Shown here piece after piece: positions 44,092 through 54,139 of a stretch of 64,000 nucleotides of DNA (position 1 is the stretch's first letter; the number at the start of each line of letters is the position of its first letter). Where the stretch lies: the IMG/VR virus record IMGVR_UViG_3300047562_003246, positions 62,001-126,000 of that record, one strand, 5' to 3'. A model generated the notes under the pieces. It ran no database searches and was not told where the DNA came from. It saw only the letters and a program-made list of their open reading frames with translations. This stretch comes from a virus. The position numbers were made by a program, and so were the translations under genes.

Positions 44092-45090
44092 ATGCCAGGG
44101 GCACCACAAATTGCTAGAGTTCAATGGCCTAACCAAAATGCGTTAAGGCGATACCCTCTAGCAATCTCGGCTGATGGTGTTGCGATAGGTGAGAAGTTCC
44201 AAATACCTACGAGTACTTTCGTAGACGCTTTGATCGTTACCACCTTTGCTTCTAAATTACATTTCGCTGGATTTTTTATCAGCCAACTTACGATCGGGCG
44301 TGAAGCGTTTCAGTTGGCTATATCGCATGTTGACGAGGCTCTTCCTGTTGCGACAGTTTTTGGTCCAATGAATCTTACTGATGAAAATCAAGTACATACA
44401 CTCCGAGGAATTAACACACTATCAGGTACTAGAGGTTATTTAGTTACAGGCGACTTGAAACCTGTAGCTGAATTACCTCCTGGAACTTACAGCTTCACAC
44501 ACCAAAACGCAGCTTTTGATCCTGGAGTTATCTCTTGCGGCATCAGAGCTATACAAACTATTGGTGTTGAAGTTAGTGGTTCAAACGTTCAAGAGCTTAG
44601 CGGTAAAGTTGTGTTTCGGGCTGCAACCGGAACACAATTCAGAAAGATTGAAGAAGAGAATCGAACAGTTATCCTGTGGGACGCTATAGGTAACTCAGAT
44701 TTACAATCTGGGTGTGAGTGCGAAGACAGTGAATTAAATCCTATCTACACTGTTGGCGGATTACCGGGAGACGAAACCGGCGCGATTAATATTTTTGGAT
44801 CGAGATGCCTTGAAGTTCAATCCGAGTCAGCCGGTATTAATCTGACTAACTCTTGCTCGGAACCCTGCTGTGACTGTGCCGAAGATGACGGGTTGAACGA
44901 AAGATTGGACTTGCTTTATTCTCAGATTCTTACCATGGAAACACGCATCGCTACGCTAGAATCGAAGTACAGTCAAGTAGACGCACTTATCGAAGAAGCT
45001 AGTTGCGACGACGTACAGTGCCCTCCTTACGATCCAGAGACCGATGGGCCTTTGATCGACAGCTTCAAACTATCTGATCTAGTGGAATAA
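44092..45090 (+). CDS. Fibre-block protein, paralogue 1 of a tandem family (332 aa)
   Basis: The N-terminus 'VQWPNQNALRRYPLAISADG' followed by 'FQIPTSTFVDALIV' matches the gene at 47487 almost throughout ('QWRNQNESSKYPF...FDLPVSVFVDARIF'; also 'PPGTYSFT' versus 'PVGNYTFI'). A Cys motif 'EPCCDCAEDD' precedes a coiled coil ('ILTMETRIATLESKYSQVDA') near residues 275-310, which suggests a trimeric fibre. TAATG overlap with the next gene. Likely part of a fibre or baseplate-appendage assembly. Confidence 0.7.
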   Translation: MPGAPQIARVQWPNQNALRRYPLAISADGVAIGEKFQIPTSTFVDALIVTTFASKLHFAGFFISQLTIGREAFQLAISHVDEALPVATVFGPMNLTDENQVHTLRGINTLSGTRGYLVTGDLKPVAELPPGTYSFTHQNAAFDPGVISCGIRAIQTIGVEVSGSNVQELSGKVVFRAATGTQFRKIEEENRTVILWDAIGNSDLQSGCECEDSELNPIYTVGGLPGDETGAINIFGSRCLEVQSESAGINLTNSCSEPCCDCAEDDGLNERLDLLYSQILTMETRIATLESKYSQVDALIEEASCDDVQCPPYDPETDGPLIDSFKLSDLVE

Positions 45091-46628
45091 TGAGTGGCTT
45101 ACGCTTTGGACCTGGCGCTGCAGATGGTTATCCGTTTTTATCTCGAAGTGACGCTGCTCAGGCTGCTTGCTTAGTTGATATCACAATCACATCTCGATAT
45201 CCGATTAACACCGGGTTTAGGCTCAACGCCATCGATCCGCTGCGGCGCAGGATCCTATTAACTTGCGAAGATCCAGACGTTCGTTTGGAGCTAGAAAACC
45301 CTGAAGTTAAACAACTAGGGGAATTGTTTTATTGGCAGTGGTACTTAGAAGACTACGCAATAGGCGTTGCTGTTGATCCTGGTAAGCCTAGTTTTGCAAA
45401 CGGTAGCCTAATGCTCGTAAGCCGCGTCATTAACTATCTGGGTGACGATGTTAATGAAATTGTTTTTGATACTGTCGACGGCGAAGTATCTTCGAATGAA
45501 AAGCCGTTAGTTTTGCGGCAAGGCTTTAATACTGAAATCAACGTAGATAATGAGCTAGTATCGATTGATGTAGCTCCTGGCCTTGGACAAGGAACAGTCA
45601 GTAACTGTTTTGATAACCAAACTAGAGTTATACGCAAGTTGGCTCAAGCCACCGCAAATACTTCAGGTAACGTTAATCTTCGCGGTGACGAATGCTTCCG
45701 CGTGCAACCTGAACTAATTAAGACAGGTAACGGATATACAGTAAGCCCTGGTCGATTCTACCTGCACGACGACTGCGAGCAATGTTGTAAGTGCGAAGAG
45801 AAAGCAGAAGTATGGCGATTCGCCAAACAAATGCAAGATCGACTTATTCCGCTTGTTGACAAATATCATGAACTTCGCGAAATATATCAAAACAAAGTCA
45901 AAAGTATCCAGGCTGGTAATGACTGTATCACTAGGCCGCTGCTTAATGCCGACTTGGTGCTGCAATCTAACAACGGTTTGTATCTTTACATTACAGTGTG
46001 TAACGGTGGGCTCGAAAGCCTAACCGATGTTGTTATATCTGTATCACCGCTGTACATCACGTCGCATCAATTTCGAAAAAAATATAAAGATGTAGACCCT
46101 GAGTTTTTCGAAGAAAATAAAGGCATCATTGAAATACCAGATGACAGCGTTGAATTCTTTAGTCTGCATGAACAAATCAGATACGCCCGTCATTTACAGA
46201 TGCTTGTGGGTCTTGGTAATTGTAAAGTAGGTCAAACCTATTCCGTAGGTAAAAAAGGGCACTTGAAGTTTCCTGGTGATGTGCTTTGTGTTGTTAGAGA
46301 TTTCGATCCGTTTAATTATGAGATAACAACTAAAGGCAAACAGTTTGAATTTTTTGCTGATGGCGGCATGGAGTTTAATTTTCACTGTATCGAGCCAGGA
46401 GATACACGGTATTTCACTGCACCTGTAGAATTCGCTATTCCTCTTATTGATATTTATAACAATGGAGAGCGATTAACAACAGGCGGAAAAATGACTCCTT
46501 TTGAACACAAAAAAATTGCTTTAATCGTGCATTCTCCGAGTCATCCTGAAATTAGCGTTTCTGTAAAAACTGCTACCGGAAGTTACATTCCGTGTATTCC
46601 CGATCCACTTGAAGAAGATAACGAATGA
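45090..46628 (+). CDS. Fibre-block protein, paralogue 2 (512 aa)
   Basis: A shorter version of the family N-terminus, 'GPGAADGYPFLSRSDAAQAA' then 'LVDITI', and the same Cys pattern before a helix: 'CEQCCKCEEKAEVW', followed by helical 'LIPLVDKYHELREIYQNKVK'. The C-terminal 200 residues are beta-rich. A 13/14 copy of the 14-mer at 45245 is read in a third frame (RRIL). ATGA overlap with the next gene. Confidence 0.7.
   Translation: MSGLRFGPGAADGYPFLSRSDAAQAACLVDITITSRYPINTGFRLNAIDPLRRRILLTCEDPDVRLELENPEVKQLGELFYWQWYLEDYAIGVAVDPGKPSFANGSLMLVSRVINYLGDDVNEIVFDTVDGEVSSNEKPLVLRQGFNTEINVDNELVSIDVAPGLGQGTVSNCFDNQTRVIRKLAQATANTSGNVNLRGDECFRVQPELIKTGNGYTVSPGRFYLHDDCEQCCKCEEKAEVWRFAKQMQDRLIPLVDKYHELREIYQNKVKSIQAGNDCITRPLLNADLVLQSNNGLYLYITVCNGGLESLTDVVISVSPLYITSHQFRKKYKDVDPEFFEENKGIIEIPDDSVEFFSLHEQIRYARHLQMLVGLGNCKVGQTYSVGKKGHLKFPGDVLCVVRDFDPFNYEITTKGKQFEFFADGGMEFNFHCIEPGDTRYFTAPVEFAIPLIDIYNNGERLTTGGKMTPFEHKKIALIVHSPSHPEISVSVKTATGSYIPCIPDPLEEDNE
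45245..45258 (+). repeat. Dispersed 14-mer, 13/14 copy
   Basis: GCGCAGGATCCTAT, differing at the last base, read in the third frame (RRIL) in paralogue 2. Confidence 0.85.
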
Positions 46629-47479
46629 ATACTGGTATAACAAACGTACGTGGTTGGCAAAATGACCAGGAAAGTCAGATCTATCCTTTGTTGCGGGCTT
46701 ACGACGTACCAAGAGCTTTACTAACGGACTTGTCTATAGCTGCGGAAGACGAGAACATTTTCATCGATACGCTTTACTGTGGCGATGGTCAGGTCTCTTT
46801 AATCTTGAGTGACTCGTCGGGAGTCGCAGCAGCACTGACAGTAGAAAATCCAGTACGAGGCGAGGTATACACGGTTGTCGATACTCGTTGTATGTTCTCT
46901 GTTAGTTTTGGACAAGCTGCTATCGAAGGGACGTATCGTAATAAAGAAAAACTATTTGTTTCACCGCAGTGTATCCATGTAACTGTCAGAAGTAACTTCG
47001 CAGTTTTCAGACAGGGTGGCCTTCCTTTAAATTCCCCGTTAAAGCTGACAGGTTCAAACGATATTTCCGTACGGTTAGGCTTCATGGACGAAGCTCAGAC
47101 AGAGCAAGCGTTATTTTTGTCGCTAAATACACAAGATGCAGGTATAGACGTACACGATAAGTACTTAGGATCCTGCGACCGCAGACCTGTCAGTCAAAAT
47201 TGCGAAGGCAATCAACCTATCAAAACTTTAAGTGGTGTTCCAAGCGATTGCTGCAACACGATATACATCGAGCTTCAGGGTGTATCGATCGCGCCGCTTA
47301 ATAACTACTGCGGTATCGCCATAGAGTCCGAGTTTACGCTGAAAGAGTCATGCCCAGCTCGGACGTTGACTAGCATAGTAGAAAGATCCGAAGAAGATTG
47401 TGAAAAAACAGACGAAGACGAATCAGACGATGTCGAGCAAGACGGCGCACCTGAAGGCGAAGAACCATTAACCAGCTAA
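46625..47479 (+). CDS. Fibre-block protein, paralogue 3 (284 aa)
   Basis: It begins with the family signature 'VRGWQNDQESQIYPLLRAYD'. Residues about 195-240 ('NQPIKTLSGVPSDCC...') parallel the 'NPIYTVGGLPGDETG' segment of paralogue 1. The C-terminus is a highly acidic tail, 'EDCEKTDEDESDDVEQDG'. A 12/14 copy of the 14-mer at 47165 lies inside. Its start overlaps the preceding stop (ATGA). Likely a component of the same appendage. Confidence 0.7.
   Translation: MNTGITNVRGWQNDQESQIYPLLRAYDVPRALLTDLSIAAEDENIFIDTLYCGDGQVSLILSDSSGVAAALTVENPVRGEVYTVVDTRCMFSVSFGQAAIEGTYRNKEKLFVSPQCIHVTVRSNFAVFRQGGLPLNSPLKLTGSNDISVRLGFMDEAQTEQALFLSLNTQDAGIDVHDKYLGSCDRRPVSQNCEGNQPIKTLSGVPSDCCNTIYIELQGVSIAPLNNYCGIAIESEFTLKESCPARTLTSIVERSEEDCEKTDEDESDDVEQDGAPEGEEPLTS
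47165..47178 (-). repeat. Dispersed 14-mer, 12/14 copy
   Basis: TTAGGATCCTGCGA on the plus strand, matching the reverse complement except at both ends; inside paralogue 3. Confidence 0.75.
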
Positions 47480-47486
47480 TTCGGCC

Positions 47487-48284
47487 ATGCCACTTAATAC
47501 ATCTACCTTTGCATCGCCGCAGTGGCGAAATCAAAACGAATCCAGCAAGTATCCATTTACCGACGCTTCAAGTCTGACAATAGCTGGATTGTTCGACCTA
47601 CCGGTATCTGTCTTTGTTGATGCTAGGATATTTATCCCTGGATTAGTTGGCGTAGCTAGTTTACTTTCGGTCGACGTGAGCATTGATTATGTCACGCTGA
47701 CTGTAGGTAACCAATCAGACCCGAATATCATCGGCATTGCGACCATTCGAACTGATGATCCTGCAGAAGTCGTTTCACTTCGAACAGTTAGCGGTAATGT
47801 GTGCGGTACGTTGGTAGCGGGTGTTAGTAGATGGGCGGAATTAATCGCGTTACCTGTGGGTAACTATACGTTTATTGCTGGTACTGCAGATTTTCTTCCA
47901 GCAGTCACTGTGATGGTACCGCTAACGTCGGAAAAACTTTTAGGTCCAGGCGGTGAATCACTTGGAGACATAATTCGCTTGGTCGGAGAAAACGGAGTCA
48001 GACTCGATTGTCAGTCTGACGACAACAGTACGGTGATTCATGTTCATGCTGTGGGCGATCCGCTATATAGAATCACTGAGTGCAACGTAGAAGTAGCTAT
48101 CGCCAGTCGTGTTATTGAAAACGTAGTATTTCAAAGCGGCGATACAACCGTGCAATGCTCGCCGGATCAACTTGGCAGGATCTTTATACTACCTGCTACT
48201 TACTCACAGCAAGATGTTGCTTTGCGAGTTATTACCACAACAGGCGGTATACGCTTTGCATTGGCAGGAAAAACATTGAGGTAA
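47487..48284 (+). CDS. Fibre-block protein, paralogue 4 (265 aa)
   Basis: Clear similarity to paralogue 1 over most of its length: N-terminal 'PQWRNQNESSKYPFTDASSL', 'PVSVFVDARIF', and 'LPVGNYTFIAGTADFLPAVT'. The coiled coil and Cys pair of paralogue 1 are missing. It ends in beta-rich 'RVITTTGGIRFALAGKTLR'. The next gene starts three bases downstream. Probably arose by duplication within the block. Confidence 0.7.
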   Translation: MPLNTSTFASPQWRNQNESSKYPFTDASSLTIAGLFDLPVSVFVDARIFIPGLVGVASLLSVDVSIDYVTLTVGNQSDPNIIGIATIRTDDPAEVVSLRTVSGNVCGTLVAGVSRWAELIALPVGNYTFIAGTADFLPAVTVMVPLTSEKLLGPGGESLGDIIRLVGENGVRLDCQSDDNSTVIHVHAVGDPLYRITECNVEVAIASRVIENVVFQSGDTTVQCSPDQLGRIFILPATYSQQDVALRVITTTGGIRFALAGKTLR

Positions 48285-48286
48285 TT

Positions 48287-49864
48287 ATGTTGTCTGCAGA
48301 TAACTTGGGTCGGGCTTATCCGTTTGTTTTTAATCCAACTATACCTTTACCTCCGGATAGCGCGATAGCCGACATAGACGCTATCGTTTACTCATCTAAA
48401 TTTGAACCGGCGATACATCCTATAATAGTTACGAGTATCTCGTTAACAAGATTAACTCTTGTTGTTCCGAGCCTTACAAACGAAACGATTACCTGCAACA
48501 TTGAAGACGGTATATGGGTTGTTACCTCCAATCAGTTGCTAAAAATAAGAGTGCTTGCAGGAAGAAGAGAGGCAAGACAGCAATTGTGGAATGGCCAAGC
48601 TGTTATTGAACCAGCAAGAATTGTCGTAATACCCGGCGCAAACCAAAGCATTGAAGTCTACAACAAGACCCGCACAAGAATGCCTGCTTTAGCTGGTTGT
48701 TTAGATTACGCTTTTGTAGACGATGTACAACCTACCTACGTCAAGCAATGCGATATTACAACGGGTGAAGTGGTACTTGCTGGTGGGTTTTCTAGTCGTG
48801 TTTTTCAGTACGACGCAAGCAACGAGTTAACCGTATTTGGTGACCCTGAAGGTGGAGAGGCTGGAAAGCCTTGTACCGGTCAAGTATCTTTATATTCTGG
48901 AGATGTGATTCCAGCTGGTAGAGACACACTAGACGGCGCACCACGATGTTCTGATGTTGTTAGAAGCATCAACGGTGTTAGTGTTGATAACTTTCAATTC
49001 GAAGCGGGTACAGGAGTCACTGTATTTGCACAGCCAGAAAAGAGCAGGGTTACTGTAAGACTTGACGGAGCTGGTTCGGCTATATGTCCTTTTCCTGAAA
49101 TACAGAGAGCACCATGTCCTCCCGGCCCAGACTATCCGTGTGGACCTGTTGTACCTACGGATTACTGTCCTGACGAGCCGGACGACCTAGCAAGTCTGCG
49201 AGTCAGAGGTACTATTCCTCCAATAGACTCGCTGCCTATCATCGGTCCTAGGGGAGGTACAAAAAATTTTACGGACAAATGCAAAGAGCTGCCTGAACAT
49301 CTAGAATTTCTAGCGCAAAGAGGCTGCGTCCCTGCTTTAGCTGTTTATGATTCGCAGGGTTGGAGGTTCACAAAACGTTGTCGATCTGCTTGCGATGCTA
49401 GCTTACCTACTGACAACGCAAAAATTGGCGATGAAAGAACCATACCGTGTGAATATGCTCCGCCTGACACAACAATAGGCGTGCGTAATAACCTGTTCAC
49501 AGGCTTCAAGTTTTGGGGTATAACAGGCTCGCCCGATATCATACAGTCTCACGCACAGCTTACTGCTGCCGATTTACCAGCTGTCAGAATTACTACCGGA
49601 CAAGCTGTTTATCAAACTCAAATATCTGTGGGGCATGATTCTGCACTCAGCTTTCGATTCATGGGTGAGCTTAGATTGTCTATTGTGGTTTTAGGTAAAC
49701 TGTGTGTAGACGTGTTACTCAACTCACCTTCAGGACCATCAGATTACGTTAGTGACTTTGTTGTGCCCGCTCATCGGGAAATAGCTATTCATTTCTCGGT
49801 AGAAGTCGGTAACAAATACGCTATCGTTTCTATGCCGTTCTTGGCTGCCATAGAATCACCATGA
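48287..49864 (+). CDS. Fibre-block protein, paralogue 5 (525 aa)
   Basis: The start at 48287 is chosen over a longer frame because GAGGT lies just upstream and the family N-terminus begins here ('[17 protein letters not shown]', then '[11 protein letters not shown]'). The middle repeats the '[20 protein letters not shown]' element, like the 'GLPGD...C' element of its relatives. A Pro/Cys-rich stretch follows ('[20 protein letters not shown]'), then a beta-rich C-terminus. ATGA overlap with the collagen-like fibre gene. Confidence 0.7.
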   Translation: MLSADNLGRAYPFVFNPTIPLPPDSAIADIDAIVYSSKFEPAIHPIIVTSISLTRLTLVVPSLTNETITCNIEDGIWVVTSNQLLKIRVLAGRREARQQLWNGQAVIEPARIVVIPGANQSIEVYNKTRTRMPALAGCLDYAFVDDVQPTYVKQCDITTGEVVLAGGFSSRVFQYDASNELTVFGDPEGGEAGKPCTGQVSLYSGDVIPAGRDTLDGAPRCSDVVRSINGVSVDNFQFEAGTGVTVFAQPEKSRVTVRLDGAGSAICPFPEIQRAPCPPGPDYPCGPVVPTDYCPDEPDDLASLRVRGTIPPIDSLPIIGPRGGTKNFTDKCKELPEHLEFLAQRGCVPALAVYDSQGWRFTKRCRSACDASLPTDNAKIGDERTIPCEYAPPDTTIGVRNNLFTGFKFWGITGSPDIIQSHAQLTAADLPAVRITTGQAVYQTQISVGHDSALSFRFMGELRLSIVVLGKLCVDVLLNSPSGPSDYVSDFVVPAHREIAIHFSVEVGNKYAIVSMPFLAAIESP

Positions 49865-52401
49865 ATAAGATTGTTTTGTTCGAAGCTAGCTGGGGTGCTG
49901 GCGGTGGAACAACTTGGAGCATCACTGACGGACTGAGCATCAAACTTGAGTTGCAACCGTTGCCGTTTGATCTCGGTGAAAACGGTTCTGGACCTAATGA
50001 AAACGGCGTATTCTGTGTCAAACTGAAAGGTAAATATCCTGTCTTAAATAATTTCGTAGAAAGATCTCTCGATATAGCTTGCCAGTTAGAAGGTCAGTCT
50101 ACGCTTGTTGAAAGTATTGTTAGCGTGCGAGCCTATAACTACGGCTTGCTTGCTATCGTCAATACACCAGCAACCAAAGCAGGATCTGTAAGGTCTGTTC
50201 GAATTGAAAGAATCAATTCTGCTGAATTTAAAATGTATTTTTATTTCAGCGTGTCTACTAGCTCGGAGGATACAGATGGTGATGAAGATCCGCCGATTGA
50301 TCCTCCGACTGATCCGGTCGAATGCTCGACAGTTATTCAACTAGGTAGACAGGATTGCGGTCAGATCGAAGTCTGTGACTTGGTGCAGATTGACTTTGGT
50401 AGTTGTTACCTTGAAGAGCCTCCCGTTAGACGCGAGACGTGTTCTGCTATTTTTCCTGTCGGTCCAATGTCGGCACCACCTCCGCCTCCTTCAGAACCTG
50501 GACCACCTGGACCGCCCGGTGATACTGGCCCTGCGGGTCCTGCTGGTCCTGCTGGTCCCGCTGGTCCTGCCGGTCCTGCTGGTCCTGCTGGTCCACAAGG
50601 CCCTGCCGGTCCTGCTGGTCCCGCTGGCCCTGCCGGTCCACAAGGTCCCGCTGGTCCTACTGGTCCGCAAGGTCCTCCAGGACCTGGAGGCTGTACGCCC
50701 TTTGTCTATGTGTTTGGTCAGGTTAGGCACGTTCAAGAGTGCCCTACTCCGCCTATAACAATTAATGTCTACCCGATTCCAGAATGTAATTGGATCATTG
50801 TTTACACTTATTACGTATGTCCCGGCGGATACGGTGGTGGAGGCTGTTGCGATCTAATCTGTTGTGACGGAATCTACATACCCTATAACACTACGACAGC
50901 CGTATCTTTAGCGACACAGAACGTAGCTAACGATAGTCGGTTTATAAAAGAAACGTATCCGACGATGCATGCGGATAGACCGGGTTCTTTATCAATGCCG
51001 TGGTTCATTGGGTTCAAGCAAAGACCCGATGATCCGTATAACTGCGACCCGTGCGATATCGCTAGTCCTGCATATAATCCTCGATACTGCATCGAATGCA
51101 AAGATCCAAATAATGCTCCGGATTACTGCCGAGAATGTGATCCTTGCTCGGGAGAACCTATAGACGATAGAACCTGCGGACCATGTAATCCAGAGTGGGA
51201 AGGTTATGAAGCGGAAAAGTGTTACCCAGGTAATCCGTTTGGTTATGTTTTCTTACTAACAACTGACTTTGACAATAGAGATACCACAAGTATTCCAATA
51301 GATTACAACGTTCGAATTGCGCAGGATCCTACGATTTATCCAGCTACGCTGACACCTGGGCAGTGCGATGCGATTACTAATCCTGATGATCTTGTCGCAG
51401 AGTGTTGTGATCCTGCCGGGTATTACGTCGATCTTTGCTGTGACACGCAAATTTATTACTCGCCAGAGCGATGTTACGATCCCTGTGCCGACGACCCTAC
51501 TTCTCCAGGATGCCCAGAAGAACCTGATCCTCCAGTGGATCCTTGCTTGGATGTCGGTACTATTTCGTGCACACAAGAAGGCCAAATGCTGACAATATGT
51601 GAATGCCCAGGTGAGTGCATCGGAGAATGCAGCTGGGCATCTGCACAAACTACAGAGTACGGCGAAACTGTGTTTTACTGGGTCAATTCTGATGATCCGT
51701 GTGCACAAGATTGTGATTGTCCTTATCCAGGAACAGCGCCGACAGGGCTCGGCCAGACGGCAACAACTATTTGCGGAGATACACCGCAGCCGTGCGACAT
51801 GGTTTGTGAGTGGGTGACCGAACTTAGTAACAACGAGCCTACATGGTCATTGCCTGTAGATCCGTGTGATCCTAGTTGTCCTTGTCCTGCTCCTCCGAGG
51901 TTACCTTCTTCTTCAGAAGCTGGTCTTGTGTATTACACAGACTGTGGTGGTACTCCAGAGATAGATTGTGTCAACGGTTATTGCCAATACGAAGCCAATG
52001 CTAGTTCGCAGTGGGAGCTTATTTATAGTTCTTGTGGTGCGCTATCTTGTCCGTGTGAAGAGCCGCTAAGTCCACCTAGCGGTCCTGGCGATACTGTTAC
52101 GACTAACTGCGGAACGGTATCCAGTGGTACTTGTTGTGACGGTGAGACACCTAATACGCCGTGCGATCCAAGTGACTCAGATATAGGTGTGATATGTCTC
52201 GACCCAGACACAAGCGAAAACTGTAACTGCACTTATACGTGCGAAAATGGTCAATGGGTAGTTGCGAATGCAGACTGTGGTGGAGGAGGTGGCCCAGGAC
52301 CGCTGTCTGTATACGACGACGTAGATACTTCACAGCCGTCTCCTTTTGTCGAGATGAATAGTCTATTTGAATCCGTGAAAGAAGAAATAAAAAACTTATA
52401 A
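49861..52401 (+). CDS. Collagen-like, cysteine-rich tail fibre (846 aa)
   Basis: Residues 1-150 are beta-rich. Residues 214-276 are 21 consecutive Gly-X-Y triplets, mostly GPA with GPQ and GPP, a collagen-type triple helix that would trimerise the fibre. After it comes a long C-terminal half with about 60 cysteines in all, many in CC, CxxC and CxC pairs. From about 51620 it contains 55-60-residue repeats built as C-x-W/Y ... PC-x(2-3)-C-x-CP/E ... C-G ... C, in three full copies and a partial fourth. Such a domain would need disulphides or metal to fold. Likely a receptor-binding fibre; the composition is exceptional. Confidence 0.8.
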   Translation: MNKIVLFEASWGAGGGTTWSITDGLSIKLELQPLPFDLGENGSGPNENGVFCVKLKGKYPVLNNFVERSLDIACQLEGQSTLVESIVSVRAYNYGLLAIVNTPATKAGSVRSVRIERINSAEFKMYFYFSVSTSSEDTDGDEDPPIDPPTDPVECSTVIQLGRQDCGQIEVCDLVQIDFGSCYLEEPPVRRETCSAIFPVGPMSAPPPPPSEPGPPGPPGDTGPAGPAGPAGPAGPAGPAGPAGPQGPAGPAGPAGPAGPQGPAGPTGPQGPPGPGGCTPFVYVFGQVRHVQECPTPPITINVYPIPECNWIIVYTYYVCPGGYGGGGCCDLICCDGIYIPYNTTTAVSLATQNVANDSRFIKETYPTMHADRPGSLSMPWFIGFKQRPDDPYNCDPCDIASPAYNPRYCIECKDPNNAPDYCRECDPCSGEPIDDRTCGPCNPEWEGYEAEKCYPGNPFGYVFLLTTDFDNRDTTSIPIDYNVRIAQDPTIYPATLTPGQCDAITNPDDLVAECCDPAGYYVDLCCDTQIYYSPERCYDPCADDPTSPGCPEEPDPPVDPCLDVGTISCTQEGQMLTICECPGECIGECSWASAQTTEYGETVFYWVNSDDPCAQDCDCPYPGTAPTGLGQTATTICGDTPQPCDMVCEWVTELSNNEPTWSLPVDPCDPSCPCPAPPRLPSSSEAGLVYYTDCGGTPEIDCVNGYCQYEANASSQWELIYSSCGALSCPCEEPLSPPSGPGDTVTTNCGTVSSGTCCDGETPNTPCDPSDSDIGVICLDPDTSENCNCTYTCENGQWVVANADCGGGGGPGPLSVYDDVDTSQPSPFVEMNSLFESVKEEIKNL
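50500..50688 (+). repeat. Collagen-like Gly-X-Y repeat
   Basis: 21 codon triplets of Gly-Pro-X (mainly GPA), encoded by a near-repetitive 9-base unit of the GGTCCTGCT type. Frames on the other strand and in the +1 frame are open only because of this repetition. Confidence 0.95.
51319..51332 (+). repeat. Dispersed 14-mer, exact copy
   Basis: Plus orientation, in the collagen-like fibre gene, read as AQDPT. Confidence 0.97.
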
Positions 52402-52412
52402 AGGATGTTACC

Positions 52413-52790
52413 GTGCGATCTATTAGACTCACTTTCGACGTAGCCGAAGCGCCTTACACTAACGTTGACAGAGTTTTTCACAGGCTAACGTGTACAGCCA
52501 GCGAGGCGGTTAATATTCCTGCTGAAGTTTTTGTGGTGGATACTTCGTTAGTTGAAGGCAAAGAAATCTATATGTACCCGGCCACACCGGCTGATCTACA
52601 GAACATCGGTGTAGACAATCCTACAGCTGACGGTTTGCTCAGAGTACTGGCGATCTCGATAGACTTGGATAACATGAACCAAGTCGACGAGTTCAAGGCG
52701 TCAATTCAAGCCAGGGTAGCCCTGCTTATTGATACGCTCAATAGACTCGACGAAACTGATGAATCTTTTTCTGTTGTCATAGGTGAGTGA
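52413..52790 (+). CDS. Unknown small protein (125 aa)
   Basis: GTG start at 52413 with AAAGGA 8 bases upstream. Mixed beta/alpha, with an acidic helical C-terminus ('RVALLIDTLNRLDETDES'). Its TGA overlaps the next ATG (TGATG). It opens a run of five small genes after the fibre. Function unknown. Confidence 0.65.
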   Translation: MRSIRLTFDVAEAPYTNVDRVFHRLTCTASEAVNIPAEVFVVDTSLVEGKEIYMYPATPADLQNIGVDNPTADGLLRVLAISIDLDNMNQVDEFKASIQARVALLIDTLNRLDETDESFSVVIGE

Positions 52791-53095
52791 TGGCTACGTT
52801 CGTTTTGAGCAACGAAGAACTACTGCGAAAACTTGTTTACAATCCGAATGCTGTTTCCGCGTTTTCATTTTTAAAAACGCTTCAAGCCGCAGCACCACCT
52901 GCGGGGTGCCCAAGTTGTGTTCGTAAGAAGTACGAAGGCGGGTTTAGAAAAGCAGCGGAACAGACTAAGCTGCATATTGTAAACATGAGTCAAGACGATA
53001 TACTTCGACTCAAAGAATTTCTTGGTGTGTCAGCTGACACACAGGTTATCGTTTGGTATTTACATAACAACAAGACAGAAAAAAAGGTACTGTGA
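52790..53095 (+). CDS. Small protein with CxxC motif (101 aa)
   Basis: ATG at 52790 in a TGATG overlap. A single CPSC pair near residue 40, in 'PPAGCPSCVRKKYEGGFRKA', might bind metal with partners in another subunit. The rest is helical. Coupled to the next gene by the same TGATG arrangement. Family not recognised. Confidence 0.65.
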   Translation: MATFVLSNEELLRKLVYNPNAVSAFSFLKTLQAAAPPAGCPSCVRKKYEGGFRKAAEQTKLHIVNMSQDDILRLKEFLGVSADTQVIVWYLHNNKTEKKVL

Positions 53096-53520
53096 TGTTG
53101 CACGTTGAAAAATTTGACAAGCAGACCAATGCGTTGATCATCTTTAGCGATCTGCCGTCGCTAGAAGAACAAATGACCGAACTACGGTCGCCGGGTGTTC
53201 AAGACATTGCATATGACTACTGCAATAAAAACGGAATCAACATCGATGGCATTCGTGATACATCTGGACGCGACGTTAAATTTTTTGACAAACAAACAAT
53301 GCAGCCTATTCGATTGGTGCAGGCACTTAGCGCTGACGAAAAAAGAAAAGGCGCAGATTCTAATGTGATTGTTCGCAGATTGATTACACTAGCAGTCAGC
53401 TCAGTGGGTCCATCCTCACTGTCTCAGTTGCTAGGTAACAAGTACGGAACAACGACGAATGTTAAAGAACCAGTTCCCGCAGAAGTCGGCAGCACTAGGA
53501 AGACCAAATCCAAGAAGTGA
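53095..53520 (+). CDS. Unknown small protein (141 aa)
   Basis: ATG at 53095, again in a TGATG overlap. Mixed alpha/beta with a basic Ser/Thr/Lys tail ('PAEVGSTRKTKSKK'). The 3' end overlaps the next frame. The coupled small genes suggest a co-assembled complex, possibly baseplate or tail accessory proteins. Confidence 0.6.
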   Translation: MLHVEKFDKQTNALIIFSDLPSLEEQMTELRSPGVQDIAYDYCNKNGINIDGIRDTSGRDVKFFDKQTMQPIRLVQALSADEKRKGADSNVIVRRLITLAVSSVGPSSLSQLLGNKYGTTTNVKEPVPAEVGSTRKTKSKK

Positions 53521-54136
53521 TGTTTACGCTGCTTTAACAAATCCCGAGTCATACGGGATGACTCTTTTTACTGCTGTAGCACAGATCATTGATATCGGCG
53601 AATTGAGTCAAATGTCTTTCGACTCAATTCTGATGGAGATCGAAGACGAGGTTAAAGTAGACCTGAGCGATACACGCAACGGTCTACGCTTGCAAGCCGC
53701 AGTTAGCTTAATGTTTACGCCTTCGATGTTCTACGAAGACGTTACTGGTTTCGAGGATATCTGCAACGCGTTATCGTTTCAAGATATCGATCCGGATGTA
53801 TACGACCCAGCAGAGCCTGACGAAATGGCTTGGGCTATCGCTGAAGCAAAGATCATGGATCCACCTGATCCAAACGAAATGCGATGGTCAACGGATGTGC
53901 GGCTCTACATGGGAACAGCCCTATCGTACTTTGGCGTCCCAAGACCGCCGGTGGGTATGGACGCTGCAATTTACCCAGATCAGTCGGTAAACCCGGCTAT
54001 GCTACTTGCAGACGAACCGGATTTAGTGTCTGCTGTATACGAGCTGCAATCCTCTATTACGCAGCAGATCAATCAATCTGTGCAGGAGCAGCTTCGTGTG
54101 TTGTATTCTCAGTTACAGGTGTTTAGTAAGGAATAG
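53459..54136 (+). CDS. Unknown acidic protein (up to 225 aa)
   Basis: The start is uncertain: ATG 53459 overlaps the previous gene by 62 bases, while the next in-frame ATG at about 53558 would drop a stretch that looks coding ('DVYAALTNPESYG'). The protein is acidic and helical, with two similar 'DP.EP/D.N.EMAW/RW' segments ('PAEPDEMAWAIAEAK', 'PPDPNEMRWSTDVR'). It ends in a helix. Function unknown. Confidence 0.6.
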   Translation: MLKNQFPQKSAALGRPNPRSDVYAALTNPESYGMTLFTAVAQIIDIGELSQMSFDSILMEIEDEVKVDLSDTRNGLRLQAAVSLMFTPSMFYEDVTGFEDICNALSFQDIDPDVYDPAEPDEMAWAIAEAKIMDPPDPNEMRWSTDVRLYMGTALSYFGVPRPPVGMDAAIYPDQSVNPAMLLADEPDLVSAVYELQSSITQQINQSVQEQLRVLYSQLQVFSKE

Positions 54137-54139
54137 ACA

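Noticed and set aside
51256-51708. 150-residue minus-strand frame in the fibre gene
   Set aside because: Open only because of the Cys/Asp/Pro codon bias of the fibre gene; no supporting signals.
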